NCBI RefSeq assembly: GCF_900156475.1
Contig: NZ_FTNR01000015.1
Coordinates: 46,766-110,765, forward strand
DNA from: Natronorubrum thiooxidans
GTDB lineage: Archaea > Halobacteriota > Halobacteria > Halobacteriales > Natrialbaceae
Direction of reading: 5' to 3'
DNA: 64,000 bases
Shown: positions 1 through 8,858 of the stretch, piece by piece
Position numbering within the stretch: position 1 is the first letter of the stretch
How the letters are laid out: every line of letters begins with the position of its first letter
Made by a program: the position numbers and the translations under genes
The notes under the pieces: generated by a model
The model's input: only the letters and a program-made list of their open reading frames with translations
Told to the model about the DNA's origin: nothing
Databases searched by the model: none

Positions 1-720
1 CATTTCAACACGGTGTTCAGCTATGTCAAGTTGTTCGGGTTGATGCACCGGATTTATCCAATCGACGAAAGTGGCGAGCGGGTCGAGTCGACGGACGTCG
101 CTGCAGGTTACGAGGCAATTCTGGATGGGCCTGCGTCGTTGTTCTCGAAATCCCGGAAGTACGGTATCCGCATGGCGAATTTTCTCCCAGCGCTCCCCCT
201 GTGCGACCGTTGGGAGATGGAGGCCGAGATCCTCGATGGAGAAAGAAGATCGACAAACAGTGGATCACTGACGTTCGAACTTGACCATACCGATGGATTG
301 TCCTCCCACTACGGCGATCAGGGTAAATTCGACAGCGATCTCGAGCGAACGCTGTCCCAGAAGTGGGAACGAGCAACCACCGACTGGGAGCTCCGCCGCG
401 AGGACGACGTGCTAGATCTGGGTGTCGAGGTAATGATCCCGGATTTCGCGGTTGAACATCCGGACGGGCGACGGGCGATCCTCGAGATCGTGGGCTTCTG
501 GACGCCTGAGTACCTCGAGGAGAAACTCGCGAAGATCGAGGCCGCCGACCTCGACCATCTCCTGATCGCGGTTTCCGATCGACTCGAGTGTTCGGCGACT
601 GATGTCGAGAAGGTGAGCGATCAGGTGCTGTGGTTCAAGTCAGGGATTCACGTCTACGATGTTGTCGACCTCGCAGACAAGCATGCTATCCAGACGAGTG
701 TAGAGCGGTCTCACGACTAA
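1..720 (+). CDS. Bax1/DUF790-type nuclease, C-terminal part (5' end outside window)
   Basis: The frame is open from base 1, so this is the 3' end of a gene that starts before the window; 239 codons are visible. The C-terminal half contains the pattern PDF...G-R-AILEIVGFWTPEYLEEKL, characteristic of the DUF790 (RecB-like PD-(D/E)xK) nucleases whose best-known member is Bax1. Bax1 is the usual partner of the XPB helicase in archaeal DNA repair, cutting DNA the helicase has opened. The D of PDF and the E of LEIVGFW would be the metal-binding residues. An XPB gene would be expected just upstream, outside the window, but cannot be checked here. Family assignment is firm; the XPB partnership is inferred from the family. 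Confidence 0.85.
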   Translation, partial: HFNTVFSYVKLFGLMHRIYPIDESGERVESTDVAAGYEAILDGPASLFSKSRKYGIRMANFLPALPLCDRWEMEAEILDGERRSTNSGSLTFELDHTDGLSSHYGDQGKFDSDLERTLSQKWERATTDWELRREDDVLDLGVEVMIPDFAVEHPDGRRAILEIVGFWTPEYLEEKLAKIEAADLDHLLIAVSDRLECSATDVEKVSDQVLWFKSGIHVYDVVDLADKHAIQTSVERSHD

Positions 721-749
721 GCCTTGGACAATGTGATTCAAGAGAATGA

Positions 750-1127
750 CTAGTCTTCTCTCGGATTTACTGGCCCGATGTATTCATTTTTCCAAGACTT
801 CCCATCACGCCACTGCCAGTAGTAATAGTGATAGTCAGGTTTTGTTTCCTTGATCGTGATGTAGGCTCCGCTCGCAGGGACATCTTCGTAGTCTGTTGGG
901 TCGATTGAGATTCCTCTATCTTCGAGATCCTCGAGTTCTTGTCCATCAATCTCTTCTTCGGCTCGTTTTTGCTCGAGGTCGTGCTTTCGCTTTGCTCGCT
1001 TCCAAGCTGCTAGGTTAGCAGCGTACTCCACGACTTGCTCGAGTCTCTCCGGTGATTGACTCTCAAGCGGGTTCACGATATAGTCCGGCAGATCCGGTGT
1101 GGATGGCTTTCCTGGACCGGTATCCAT
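750..1127 (-). CDS. Conserved haloarchaeal acidic protein of unknown function
   Basis: 125 aa if translation starts at the ATG at 1127. An upstream start at 1196 would place the 1128-1170 inverted repeat inside the coding region, so the shorter form is preferred. It has an Arg/Lys/Glu-rich helical middle (about residues 25-70) and an aromatic C-terminal stretch (YHYYYWQW..GKSW followed by YIGPV) that resembles short haloarchaeal plasmid proteins. I cannot assign a function. The inverted repeat begins one base upstream of the ATG and could act as its operator. It is convergent with the Bax1-like gene. Confidence 0.7.
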   Translation of the reverse strand: MDTGPGKPSTPDLPDYIVNPLESQSPERLEQVVEYAANLAAWKRAKRKHDLEQKRAEEEIDGQELEDLEDRGISIDPTDYEDVPASGAYITIKETKPDYHYYYWQWRDGKSWKNEYIGPVNPRED

Positions 1128-1170
1128 AGTTACCCCACACAATCCAAACAGTTCAATCTGTGGGGTAACT
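1128..1170. repeat. 12-bp perfect inverted repeat (AGTTACCCCACA), left copy
   Basis: Arms AGTTACCCCACA at 1128-1139 and its exact reverse complement at 1159-1170, separated by 19 bp. Nearly the same structure (11-bp arms, 22-bp spacer) recurs at 14617-14660, so the two copies bracket the conjugation/primase block. It also lies immediately before the ATG of the minus-strand gene. It could be a recombination or resolution site, a replication-protein site, or an operator. Confidence 0.85.
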
Positions 1171-1467
1171 TGAGTAGATACTCTGTCCCAAAACATCTAA
1201 AAATATGAATTTCATTACCACTTTTAATTTTCTGATTGCTAGTAAAAGTAAGCAGTCGATTCACTAGTTTCACAATACATTTAAGAAATACAGAAGATAT
1301 TTACTCGGTCTCAATAGATCAACTCTCGGTAATCAAATGCGAAATACACTGAATAGAGAGAAATTCTTTTCTCCAACACAGCCCAGCGAAAGTATTTCCA
1401 GAGATAGCACCGCCTTCGCTGGCCCATGTCACGATTCTGATCGACATTACTTCAGGCGTATCTGTCC
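1171..1467. promoter_or_regulatory. AT-rich intergenic region upstream of the conjugation-like operon
   Basis: With the repeat at 1128-1170 this makes a 340-bp gap without a gene. It is much more AT-rich than the flanking genes, as expected for divergent archaeal promoters (TATA elements for the 750-1127 gene and for the operon starting at 1468). I see no further coding potential. The exact TATA and BRE positions cannot be fixed by eye. Confidence 0.45.
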
Positions 1468-1878
1468 ATGACAACGGAGAATCAAAGCCCAGACGAGCAG
1501 AGTGACTCGAGCGCCCTCAGACAGCGAGTTCTGCGTAGTGGGGTTGCAGCCTTCGTTATGCTCTCGATCGTTGCCGTTGACCCTGTTCTTGCACAGGACA
1601 GTGTCGTCTGTGATGCAGAAGGGCTACCAGATATGATCTCTGGGTTCTTCCAAATCACGACCGCTCTCGGTATCATGGGTTTGGTCGTCGTGTGGCAGGC
1701 TGATTCACTCGTTGAGATGTTCACGATGAATATCGAGCAAAAAAAGAGCCTCAAACAGCACAAGCGAACAGCGCTGAAGTCTGCGGTTATTCTCGTCATC
1801 CTTGGGCCGCTGTATACGGTCGCTGGCGCTGCGATGGGGCTTCCACTTGCGGAGTGTGTCAATCTCGTGCCGTGGTAA
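1468..1878 (+). CDS. Small membrane protein, pilin/VirB2-like position
   Basis: 136 aa. After a polar N-terminus (about 25 aa) comes a hydrophobic leader ending in VLAQDS, then two hydrophobic segments (about 62-82 and 105-125) separated by a short basic loop (KKSLKQHKR). Two cysteines remain in the mature part. Size, leader, two membrane segments and first place in a block of secretion ATPases match the layout of VirB2/TrbC-type pilin subunits, but I see no diagnostic sequence motif, so the role is inferred from topology and context. Confidence 0.6.
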   Translation: MTTENQSPDEQSDSSALRQRVLRSGVAAFVMLSIVAVDPVLAQDSVVCDAEGLPDMISGFFQITTALGIMGLVVVWQADSLVEMFTMNIEQKKSLKQHKRTALKSAVILVILGPLYTVAGAAMGLPLAECVNLVPW

Positions 1879-1910
1879 TCTCAGAACACTTGCAGCGATA
1901 ATCACAGTCC

Positions 1911-3605
1911 GTGCATCAGAAGACGTCCGTCGTGGTTGCCGTCGTCGCTCTTGCTGTCGCTACGCTCGCGTTCGCTGGTGTGGCTGTGAGTGCTGAGAAT
2001 CCACCACGACCGGGAACCGACGAGAGTGATTTGGACGTCAACGAGACGGCGACACTGTGGTCAAAGGCTCCGAACGAATGTCTCAGCGAAGTCGAGTACG
2101 CAGAGCGCTATGACGAATCTCGAACAGCCATGCAGGAACTCGGAGACTGCACGGATCTGACGTTCAAAGAGCCGCCAGACACGGCTGAGCGTTGGACAGC
2201 ATACGATTACGAATCACTCGAGGGCGGTGATACAGAGACATCGGTCTATCCGACACATGCAGAACTCACAGATTCGGTACTCATCGCCGATGCACACGCG
2301 ACGAAGTTCGCGATTCAGCCATCGACACAAACACATCTCGACGCCGACGAGACGGTTCACTACATCGCCCCAGAAGGCACGCTGCGAGGATTCGTCGATT
2401 ATCGAGTCCGTCTCGATAGTAACTCGTCAGTCCAAAGCCACGGTATCGACGAAGTCCGCCTCCTGCGCGATGATGACATCATCGAGACTGTTGGAGGCAC
2501 GCAGACACCTACCTTCGAGTACGCGTTCGACCACGGTGGGTCGGCAATGCTCACACTCGAGGCAGATATCAGTGCTCGAGTCGAGCAAGACCTTGGAAAC
2601 GAGACAGAGTTGGTCACTGATGAAGTAACCGTTTCTCAGGATCTCGACGTCGAAGTCTACGATCTGCAGGCCACGGTCTATCATGCATCGTATCCGAACG
2701 GCGACAGCGGAGTCGCGATCTACCAGGACCAACCGTGGCACGGCTACACACTTTCAGACGATGGTGAAGCCAGGGTCCGTGGTGTGTGGCGATACTACAC
2801 CGCTCGCGACACTGGGTGGGACGAACTCACTCACTCGACTCGAGCGAGCAGAGAGACGGTCACCTCTGATGCCCTCCCAGTGTATGTGCATGCATACCCG
2901 TCCGAATTAGGTCCGCGGACAGAACCAATCCGAGATGGGCCGAATATCCTCGAGGTATGGGGAACAGAGAGTTCCTCGCCTGAGCCGGCGATTCATGAGA
3001 ACGTCGATATCGAGGTGGTTTCTGAGGCCTATACGCGATCGGACGGACTTGCCCTTCGCTACGAGGACATCGATCGGGATGCGGTCGCTGTTGATGGGAT
3101 CGTTCGCGGTGTCTCCGCAGATATCGTCGAGCCCGACGGTGGCTCAGAACGAGAGATCCGTGAGAGCGATCTCTCCGTTGAGATCATCGAATCGAATGCC
3201 ACCGCTGTGACGCTCCAGGTCGAACTTCGTGACGCAGAGACGGGAACGCCGATCATGCTCGAGAATCCGTTTGATCTCCCACGATTCTCACTTATCGGCC
3301 ACGAGTCACGCCAAGGCTACATCACGATTGCTAATCAGCAGGTCCGAACGGACATCACCGGCACTGCTGAGGTGACCGTCACCCAACCCGGAATCTACAC
3401 TGCAGAGTATCACCCCGGCTCGTGGCGGTCACACAGCCCAGCATACCTCGGTGATACTGCTACAGAGACGTGGCATCCGTTGGCGACGCCGACAGGCTGG
3501 TTCACGCTCTTAGTCGATGTCGTTCGTTATGCACTCCCGTTTGCAGTCGCGCTGTACGCTGCCAAGCGAATTGGCACCTTTCTACAAATGAGAGATACGT
3601 TATGA
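1911..3605 (+). CDS. Large exported protein with C-terminal membrane anchor
   Basis: 564 aa from a GTG start, with a clear Sec-type leader (residues 1-28, ending VAVSAE), a long acidic beta-rich ectodomain and one hydrophobic helix near the C-terminus (about 532-552) followed by a short basic tail. The start is set by the leader and by the 32-bp spacing from the preceding gene. The topology suggests a cell-surface protein anchored by its C-terminus, plausibly part of the mating or attachment apparatus. No catalytic motif is visible. Its stop overlaps the start of the following lipoprotein gene by 4 bp (ATGA), so the two are translationally coupled. Confidence 0.7.
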   Translation: MHQKTSVVVAVVALAVATLAFAGVAVSAENPPRPGTDESDLDVNETATLWSKAPNECLSEVEYAERYDESRTAMQELGDCTDLTFKEPPDTAERWTAYDYESLEGGDTETSVYPTHAELTDSVLIADAHATKFAIQPSTQTHLDADETVHYIAPEGTLRGFVDYRVRLDSNSSVQSHGIDEVRLLRDDDIIETVGGTQTPTFEYAFDHGGSAMLTLEADISARVEQDLGNETELVTDEVTVSQDLDVEVYDLQATVYHASYPNGDSGVAIYQDQPWHGYTLSDDGEARVRGVWRYYTARDTGWDELTHSTRASRETVTSDALPVYVHAYPSELGPRTEPIRDGPNILEVWGTESSSPEPAIHENVDIEVVSEAYTRSDGLALRYEDIDRDAVAVDGIVRGVSADIVEPDGGSEREIRESDLSVEIIESNATAVTLQVELRDAETGTPIMLENPFDLPRFSLIGHESRQGYITIANQQVRTDITGTAEVTVTQPGIYTAEYHPGSWRSHSPAYLGDTATETWHPLATPTGWFTLLVDVVRYALPFAVALYAAKRIGTFLQMRDTL

Positions 3606-4441
3606 CAAATAAACAGAAAACAATACACAGACGCACAGCTCTTGGAAGTATCCTTGCCGGGATCACCACCGGGCTTGCTGGCTGCACCAGTTCGGGCAAT
3701 GGTAGTGACGACAGGTCAACTGACGCTGCTGGAGATGTCATCCAGAGCGTCGATGTTGATGGACTCGAACTGGTGATCGAACTCAAGCGAGATGAGATTG
3801 ATCAGCTGAACGTAATCGCCCCCTCTGGTGATCTGTTCTCACAGCAAACGATTGAATCGGGGGTGTCCCAGGTATCGATCGACGTTGGGACAGACTACTC
3901 TCCCGGAGAGTACGAAATTATTGGCCTCGCGGATGAGGAGTCAGTCGAGGCAGTACGAGTTTCGCTCGAACCGGACCTCGAGCTAACAGAGCTTCGACTG
4001 GGTCGAGACCATCCCGAGGAGATGTACGATGGAGCGAGTGACTCTCAGATCGATGCCGAAGCGATCCTTTCTGTGACGAACCAAGGAACCGGCCCGACTG
4101 CAGTTACCGCTCTTCGATTCGAAGGCGATGTCCCGTTTCCGACCCACGAAAGCTACGATGAGAACGATGAGAGTGGTATCTATGACCCAGAGAACGATTT
4201 CGGAGCGGACGCTGACTCGATAACAATCCCTGCTGGTGAAACAGTTCTGGTCTACAGTAATTCACGGCCCTTCTCACCAGCTGGTACACGCTCGAAGTGT
4301 AATTCAGTCGGTCGTAATGGGCAGTTCACTGTCCACCTTTTTGCAATCCACGATGCAGCGGACATCACTCTCGAGTACCTGATACACTACCTCAGTTCAG
4401 ATTCGGAGGACTGCGTAATCGAAATTGAGGAGACTGCATGA
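3602..4441 (+). CDS. Tat-exported lipoprotein
   Basis: 279 aa from the ATG that overlaps the upstream stop. The leader contains a twin arginine (HRRTALG) and a lipobox (LAGC, about residue 24), so the protein should be exported folded through Tat and lipid-anchored at Cys, as is usual in haloarchaea. The mature part is acidic and beta-rich with a CARDB/Ig-like flavour (LSVTNQGTGPTAVTALRF). It probably sits at the cell surface with the product of the upstream gene. It overlaps the downstream VirB6-like gene by 4 bp. The longer ORF reaching back to 3470 is only the open frame inside the upstream gene. Confidence 0.75.
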   Translation: MTNKQKTIHRRTALGSILAGITTGLAGCTSSGNGSDDRSTDAAGDVIQSVDVDGLELVIELKRDEIDQLNVIAPSGDLFSQQTIESGVSQVSIDVGTDYSPGEYEIIGLADEESVEAVRVSLEPDLELTELRLGRDHPEEMYDGASDSQIDAEAILSVTNQGTGPTAVTALRFEGDVPFPTHESYDENDESGIYDPENDFGADADSITIPAGETVLVYSNSRPFSPAGTRSKCNSVGRNGQFTVHLFAIHDAADITLEYLIHYLSSDSEDCVIEIEETA

Positions 4442-5586
4442 AACTGGCATGGTCTCTCTCAGATATCGGGATTAAATGGTTCGAAGACGCGATTGACAAA
4501 CTTATCGAATGGTTCCAAGAGGGACTGACAGATGGCTACAATGCGGTCACAGCCCAAGTTTTTGGGACGCCAACACCGGAAACTGACGGCGGATTCGTCT
4601 TCGGTGTTCCATCGAACACTCCCTGGGCAGAGATCCATAGTAGCCTCGTTGCTGGTGAGATGATGCTTGTCGCATTATTATTACTCGTAATGTGTGTCCA
4701 AGGGCGACACACCATTCGAATCTTCAATATCGGTAGTGCGTACGAGACTCGAAAGACGAAGCGAAGTGCTTGGACGGGCGCGTTTCTGATCGTAACTTGG
4801 TATTGGATCGCTGTTCTAGCTCTGTATTTGATTGATGGCTTCACAATTGCACTTATTCCAGACGTTTCGGTAGTCACGGACACGATGATTGATCTGCTTT
4901 CGTTGACGGTTTCTAACCCAGCTCTTGCGCTCTTTCTTACGGGGGTTGGTGCTGTCGCGATGTGGATCCTTCAGGCCCTCTTCTTCCTCCGGGAAATCAT
5001 GTTGTACATCCTCATTTACGCGATGCCGATCGGCATCGCTCTGGCCTACGGAAACCTTCCTGTTGTCTCCCATATTGCCAGAACGGTCTGCATGAAGTTT
5101 GCACCACTTGCGATCATGCCGCTCCCAGTAGCACTGCTGTTCAAAGGCTACGAGCTGCTCTTCAGTGAGGGAACTGATTCAGCGCTCATTCCAGATAGTT
5201 CGTTCCTGAGCTACCTTATCGCGGTCACACTGCCACTTCTCTCGATCCTCATCGTCTGGAAGCTGTTCAAGTATGCCAGCCCGATGACGACGAAGATCAT
5301 CGGGGCAACAACCAAGGGTGCAGTAACCGCTGGCGCAGCCGTCGGGGCCGGTGCTGTTGCAGGCCCTGCTGCAGCAGCCACAACTGCGGCATGGGGACCG
5401 AAAGCAGCTGTTGGGTATACGGCTGCGTCGAAGATGCGCCAAGGCAGTGGCTCATCCCAACAGTCTGGAAACTCGAGCGGCGGCAGCGGAGGACGAACCG
5501 ACCACGACAACGTTGCGACAGACGCGTACGGCCAGGAGGGTGTCCCGGCGTACCGTCGCACCGAGAACGATCCGGGGTACTACTGA
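4438..5586 (+). CDS. Polytopic membrane protein, VirB6/TrbL-like
   Basis: 382 aa. It has an amphipathic N-terminus, then at least five strongly hydrophobic segments (roughly residues 75-92, 110-132, 150-180, 185-205, 260-280), and an Ala/Gly- then Gly/Ser-rich soluble tail ending in Tyr-rich sequence. This is the architecture of the VirB6/TrbL inner-membrane channel components of type IV secretion systems, and the gene sits directly before the VirB3/VirB4-like genes as in other conjugation operons. Sequence similarity to bacterial VirB6 is too weak to see by eye; assignment rests on topology and context. It starts in an ATGA overlap with the lipoprotein gene and ends next to the following ATG. 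Confidence 0.7.
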   Translation: MKLAWSLSDIGIKWFEDAIDKLIEWFQEGLTDGYNAVTAQVFGTPTPETDGGFVFGVPSNTPWAEIHSSLVAGEMMLVALLLLVMCVQGRHTIRIFNIGSAYETRKTKRSAWTGAFLIVTWYWIAVLALYLIDGFTIALIPDVSVVTDTMIDLLSLTVSNPALALFLTGVGAVAMWILQALFFLREIMLYILIYAMPIGIALAYGNLPVVSHIARTVCMKFAPLAIMPLPVALLFKGYELLFSEGTDSALIPDSSFLSYLIAVTLPLLSILIVWKLFKYASPMTTKIIGATTKGAVTAGAAVGAGAVAGPAAAATTAAWGPKAAVGYTAASKMRQGSGSSQQSGNSSGGSGGRTDHDNVATDAYGQEGVPAYRRTENDPGYY

Positions 5587-6687
5587 ATGACGCAAGATCA
5601 CGATGCAGCTGGCCGTCGAATCATGGATGAATTGGGCGAAGAGAGTCGAATTCCGATTCTGAATATCGAAGAAGGTGACGTGTATGTCCTTCTTGGATTC
5701 CCGATCGGTGGCCTCCTTTTTGGTGGCCTCACGGGCCTCGATGGTGCGATTCTGCCGTTTGTCTTACTCGGTGTTGTCCTCGGTGGGTCAATCGTCTACG
5801 CATCACCAAATCACCTTCCGGCGTCAACGTGGCTGGCTGATGTCTATCGCTACTACTGCAAACGACCACGGTTCACGTACAGCACAGAAGCCACGGCGGA
5901 ATCAGACGAACCGAGCACGGACGGCGGACTCGTGAGCTATACGCCATTCAAACCGGACGAGCGAACACAGGATCTCACGAACATCAGGCGAGCGTGGCCT
6001 GGTGCCGGTGCAATCGAGCGCTCCGATGGCGCGATGGAGGCCTACCTCGAGATCGATCCTGGGAACATGGATTTCGCGATGTCCGGCGACTGGGCTCAGA
6101 TCCAGCAACTCGGCGAAGAGTTCGCGAACAAGGAACTCGACTTCACACTCAAATTCCACGCAACAACTCGCTCGTTCCCGGTCGAGAAACTGATCGACAG
6201 GATCGACGGTCGACTCACCGATAGTGACGTCAAGCAGAATCCAATCTTCAAAGAACTACTCGAGGAGTATCGCGAGCAACGTCCGCGAGACCTCGAGGGG
6301 ACCCAGCAGGTACGCTATTTCATCGGTGTCGAAGTCGACCCGTTCGAGGTCTATGATCGGTATCAGGACGAACAATCGCCTGCAGAGAAGCTCACCTCGT
6401 TTCCGGTGATTGGCTTCCTGTTCAACCCGTTCGTGACCCGTCGCAACGACATGACCGACGCGGAGATCCGGGCGGCCATGTTCGAGAAACTCGAGAACCG
6501 CTGCCGTAGCCTCCAGACGGAGTTCATTCAGAAGGCATCAGGGTGGTCTGCCCACCGGTTGACGACGGTCGAACTCTTTGTCCTCTCGATGGACTTCTGG
6601 AACGGCGAGGAACACGAGTACGATGACGGCGCGGATGCAATTCGTGATCATCCAGCGGTTGACCACCAACGGAGGGTCGATCAATGA
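5587..6687 (+). CDS. VirB3/PrgI-like membrane protein with VirB4 N-terminal-like domain
   Basis: 366 aa. Residues about 25-75 hold two closely spaced membrane helices around a Gly-rich turn (FPIGGLLFGGLTG), as in PrgI/VirB3 proteins. After a linker the remaining part (about 110-350) is soluble, contains VRYFIGVEVDPFEVYDR and resembles the N-terminal domain of VirB4/TraC ATPases. There is no Walker A; the ATPase core is in the next gene, whose start overlaps this stop (ATGA). The pair therefore looks like a VirB3-VirB4 set with the VirB4 N-terminal domain attached to VirB3. Confidence 0.7.
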   Translation: MTQDHDAAGRRIMDELGEESRIPILNIEEGDVYVLLGFPIGGLLFGGLTGLDGAILPFVLLGVVLGGSIVYASPNHLPASTWLADVYRYYCKRPRFTYSTEATAESDEPSTDGGLVSYTPFKPDERTQDLTNIRRAWPGAGAIERSDGAMEAYLEIDPGNMDFAMSGDWAQIQQLGEEFANKELDFTLKFHATTRSFPVEKLIDRIDGRLTDSDVKQNPIFKELLEEYREQRPRDLEGTQQVRYFIGVEVDPFEVYDRYQDEQSPAEKLTSFPVIGFLFNPFVTRRNDMTDAEIRAAMFEKLENRCRSLQTEFIQKASGWSAHRLTTVELFVLSMDFWNGEEHEYDDGADAIRDHPAVDHQRRVDQ

Positions 6688-8858
6688 TCGATATGCTCCC
6701 GCTTTCGATTGTTGAGCAGGTCCAGGGGTCGCTTCCTGACCCAGAAACTCAGGCCGGACTCGCCGTCTACATTGGGGTGACAGCATTGGTCACGCTACTT
6801 GTGAAGATCGCATGGGACTACTGGCGAGCCGAAGACGTCGAAGAAGTCGAGTTGATCGATCTTCTCGAGGAGACAACCGTCGAAGACGGTCTCGAGGAAG
6901 GTCAGGTCCTCGACGACATCGCTGAACAGCATCAACAGGCGATCGCGCCGGCAGCGATCGAGTGGGATACGCGTACCGCTCGCGTTGGTGAGCAGTGGAC
7001 GTCGACGCTCTACATTGCGGATTATCCGGATTATCCAAAAGACGGCTTTCTGACCGAACTCTTCGAACTCACCGATGTCGAGTTCGACCTCACTGTTCAC
7101 GTCACGCCGAAGAGCCAGCAGCAAGCTCGAGACGAGCTTCAGCGGGTTGCCGACGATCTTCAGGCTGACGCCGACCTCGAGAGCACTGTTCGTGGGAGCT
7201 ATCTTCAGGAACGAGCGAACGAAGCACTGTCGACGTACAAGAGCGTCGAGAACGGAAGCCGTGTCTTCGATCAGGGCATGTTGATTACGGTGCGAGCGGA
7301 TACTCGCGACCAGTTGCGTGACGATGTCCGGACGATCCGCAGTCGACTGCGTGAACAGCCTGCTGGCCTCTCGCCAAAAACAGCGATCTGTAAGCAGGAC
7401 CTCGCAATTCAGGCCGCTGCACCAGTCGGACCCAATCCGTTCGACCGAGAGGCCACAGCACTCGGCGGTGCGGTCGGTGCGTTGCTCGCCTCACCACACA
7501 ACGCCACAATCCTCGAGGACGGCGGCGTCGAGTTCGGCGTTCACTGGAAGAACCAGAGTCCGGTCGTCATCGACCCATTCGCTCGAGAGAATGGCTATGC
7601 GATGTTCACGATCGGCGACCCAGGTTCTGGGAAATCGTTCGGCTCGAAGCAGAACTTCATCCGTTCGATCGAGCAAAGCGAGGATCGAATTGGGATCATC
7701 CTCGAGCCATTGAACAACTGGGCAGGCGTGGCCGAAGCTCTCGGTGGTGAGCGAATCACGATCGGTGGGGAGATGGGTCTGAACCCGCTCGAGATCAAGC
7801 CCACCCCCGAACGGGTGCAACGGGCGATGGGCAAGGACGCCAGCCCGTATCGCGAAAAGCTCGACAGCGTGATGAGCTTCCTCTCGAACTACTTCGCACT
7901 CCGGGGAATCACACTCGGTGACCGCCGAACGACGTTGGAGACTGCGATCGAGCGTGCATATTCACGCAACGGAATCACCGACGATATCGCGACTCATCAT
8001 AACGAGAGCCCGACGATGCGGGACGTCCTCGATATCCTCGAGGAGATGGTCGAAACACCGACGGAGTACGTCGTGCGGACGGACGAGGAAGCGACGAAGA
8101 TTGGCGAAGACGCGACGTGGCTCATCGATCAGCTTCGCCCGTTCGCAGAAGACGGCCGGTACGAAAACCTGGGTCGAGAGACAGAGTTCGACATCCGCGA
8201 CGAGAAGGTAATCTATCTCGACCTCGCCCAGCAGGAAGGAAGTCTCGGTGGGAGCACGAGTCTCGTCATGCAGTTGCTGATCTCGCTGGTCTATGAGCGT
8301 GCGAAAGAGACGGACAAAGAGGTCGTCTTCGTCATCGACGAGGCTCGTTACATCATGCAGGACGCGGCGAGTCTCGAGTACCTCGAGATCGTCTTCCGTC
8401 ACCACCGACATCACAACCTCTCGATCCGACTTGTGACCCAGACTGTCGACGAGTTCTTCCAGCATCCAGAGTCCGAGGCGATCATCGACCAGTGTGCGAT
8501 CAAGCAGTTCCACCATCTCGATGGAATGGACCGCGAGTGGGCAAACGAGTTCGGTCTCAATTCGGCACAGATGCGCTTCGTCCAAGAAGCCGTGCCTGGC
8601 AACGACCGGACGGGCTATTCGGAGGCGCTCGTCGGCGTCGACGGCGAGTGGCGGGGAATCGAAGTCCGCGCGATGGAAGACGAAACGGCAGTGATCGACT
8701 TTGATCCGAAGGTCCAGTCTCAGACTGAGCTGCCAGGTCGTTCAGCAGACACACCTACAGAGCAATCTATGAATATTGATCCAGCAACCTCACACCAAGT
8801 ATCAACTTCACCACAGACCGATGGCGGTAAGCACGGAGGTGAATCGGACCATGAGTAA
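6684..8858 (+). CDS. VirB4/TraC-family conjugation ATPase
   Basis: 724 aa. It has one membrane helix near the N-terminus (about residues 25-45), an acidic linker, a VirB4 N-terminal domain and a RecA-like ATPase core with Walker A GDPGSGKS (311-318) and Walker B VVFVIDEA (547-554). The following RYIMQD and the R-H-H-R-H-H segment are typical of VirB4/HerA-like ATPases. The enzyme would power assembly of, or transport through, a type IV secretion-like mating channel at the membrane. It is coupled to the genes on both sides: a 4-bp overlap upstream, and an 8-bp overlap with the TraG-like gene. Confidence 0.9.
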   Translation: MIDMLPLSIVEQVQGSLPDPETQAGLAVYIGVTALVTLLVKIAWDYWRAEDVEEVELIDLLEETTVEDGLEEGQVLDDIAEQHQQAIAPAAIEWDTRTARVGEQWTSTLYIADYPDYPKDGFLTELFELTDVEFDLTVHVTPKSQQQARDELQRVADDLQADADLESTVRGSYLQERANEALSTYKSVENGSRVFDQGMLITVRADTRDQLRDDVRTIRSRLREQPAGLSPKTAICKQDLAIQAAAPVGPNPFDREATALGGAVGALLASPHNATILEDGGVEFGVHWKNQSPVVIDPFARENGYAMFTIGDPGSGKSFGSKQNFIRSIEQSEDRIGIILEPLNNWAGVAEALGGERITIGGEMGLNPLEIKPTPERVQRAMGKDASPYREKLDSVMSFLSNYFALRGITLGDRRTTLETAIERAYSRNGITDDIATHHNESPTMRDVLDILEEMVETPTEYVVRTDEEATKIGEDATWLIDQLRPFAEDGRYENLGRETEFDIRDEKVIYLDLAQQEGSLGGSTSLVMQLLISLVYERAKETDKEVVFVIDEARYIMQDAASLEYLEIVFRHHRHHNLSIRLVTQTVDEFFQHPESEAIIDQCAIKQFHHLDGMDREWANEFGLNSAQMRFVQEAVPGNDRTGYSEALVGVDGEWRGIEVRAMEDETAVIDFDPKVQSQTELPGRSADTPTEQSMNIDPATSHQVSTSPQTDGGKHGGESDHE

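Noticed and set aside
1482..1862. Minus-strand frame opposite the pilin-like gene
   Set aside because: Shadow frame; the plus-strand protein has leader and membrane segments and fits the operon.
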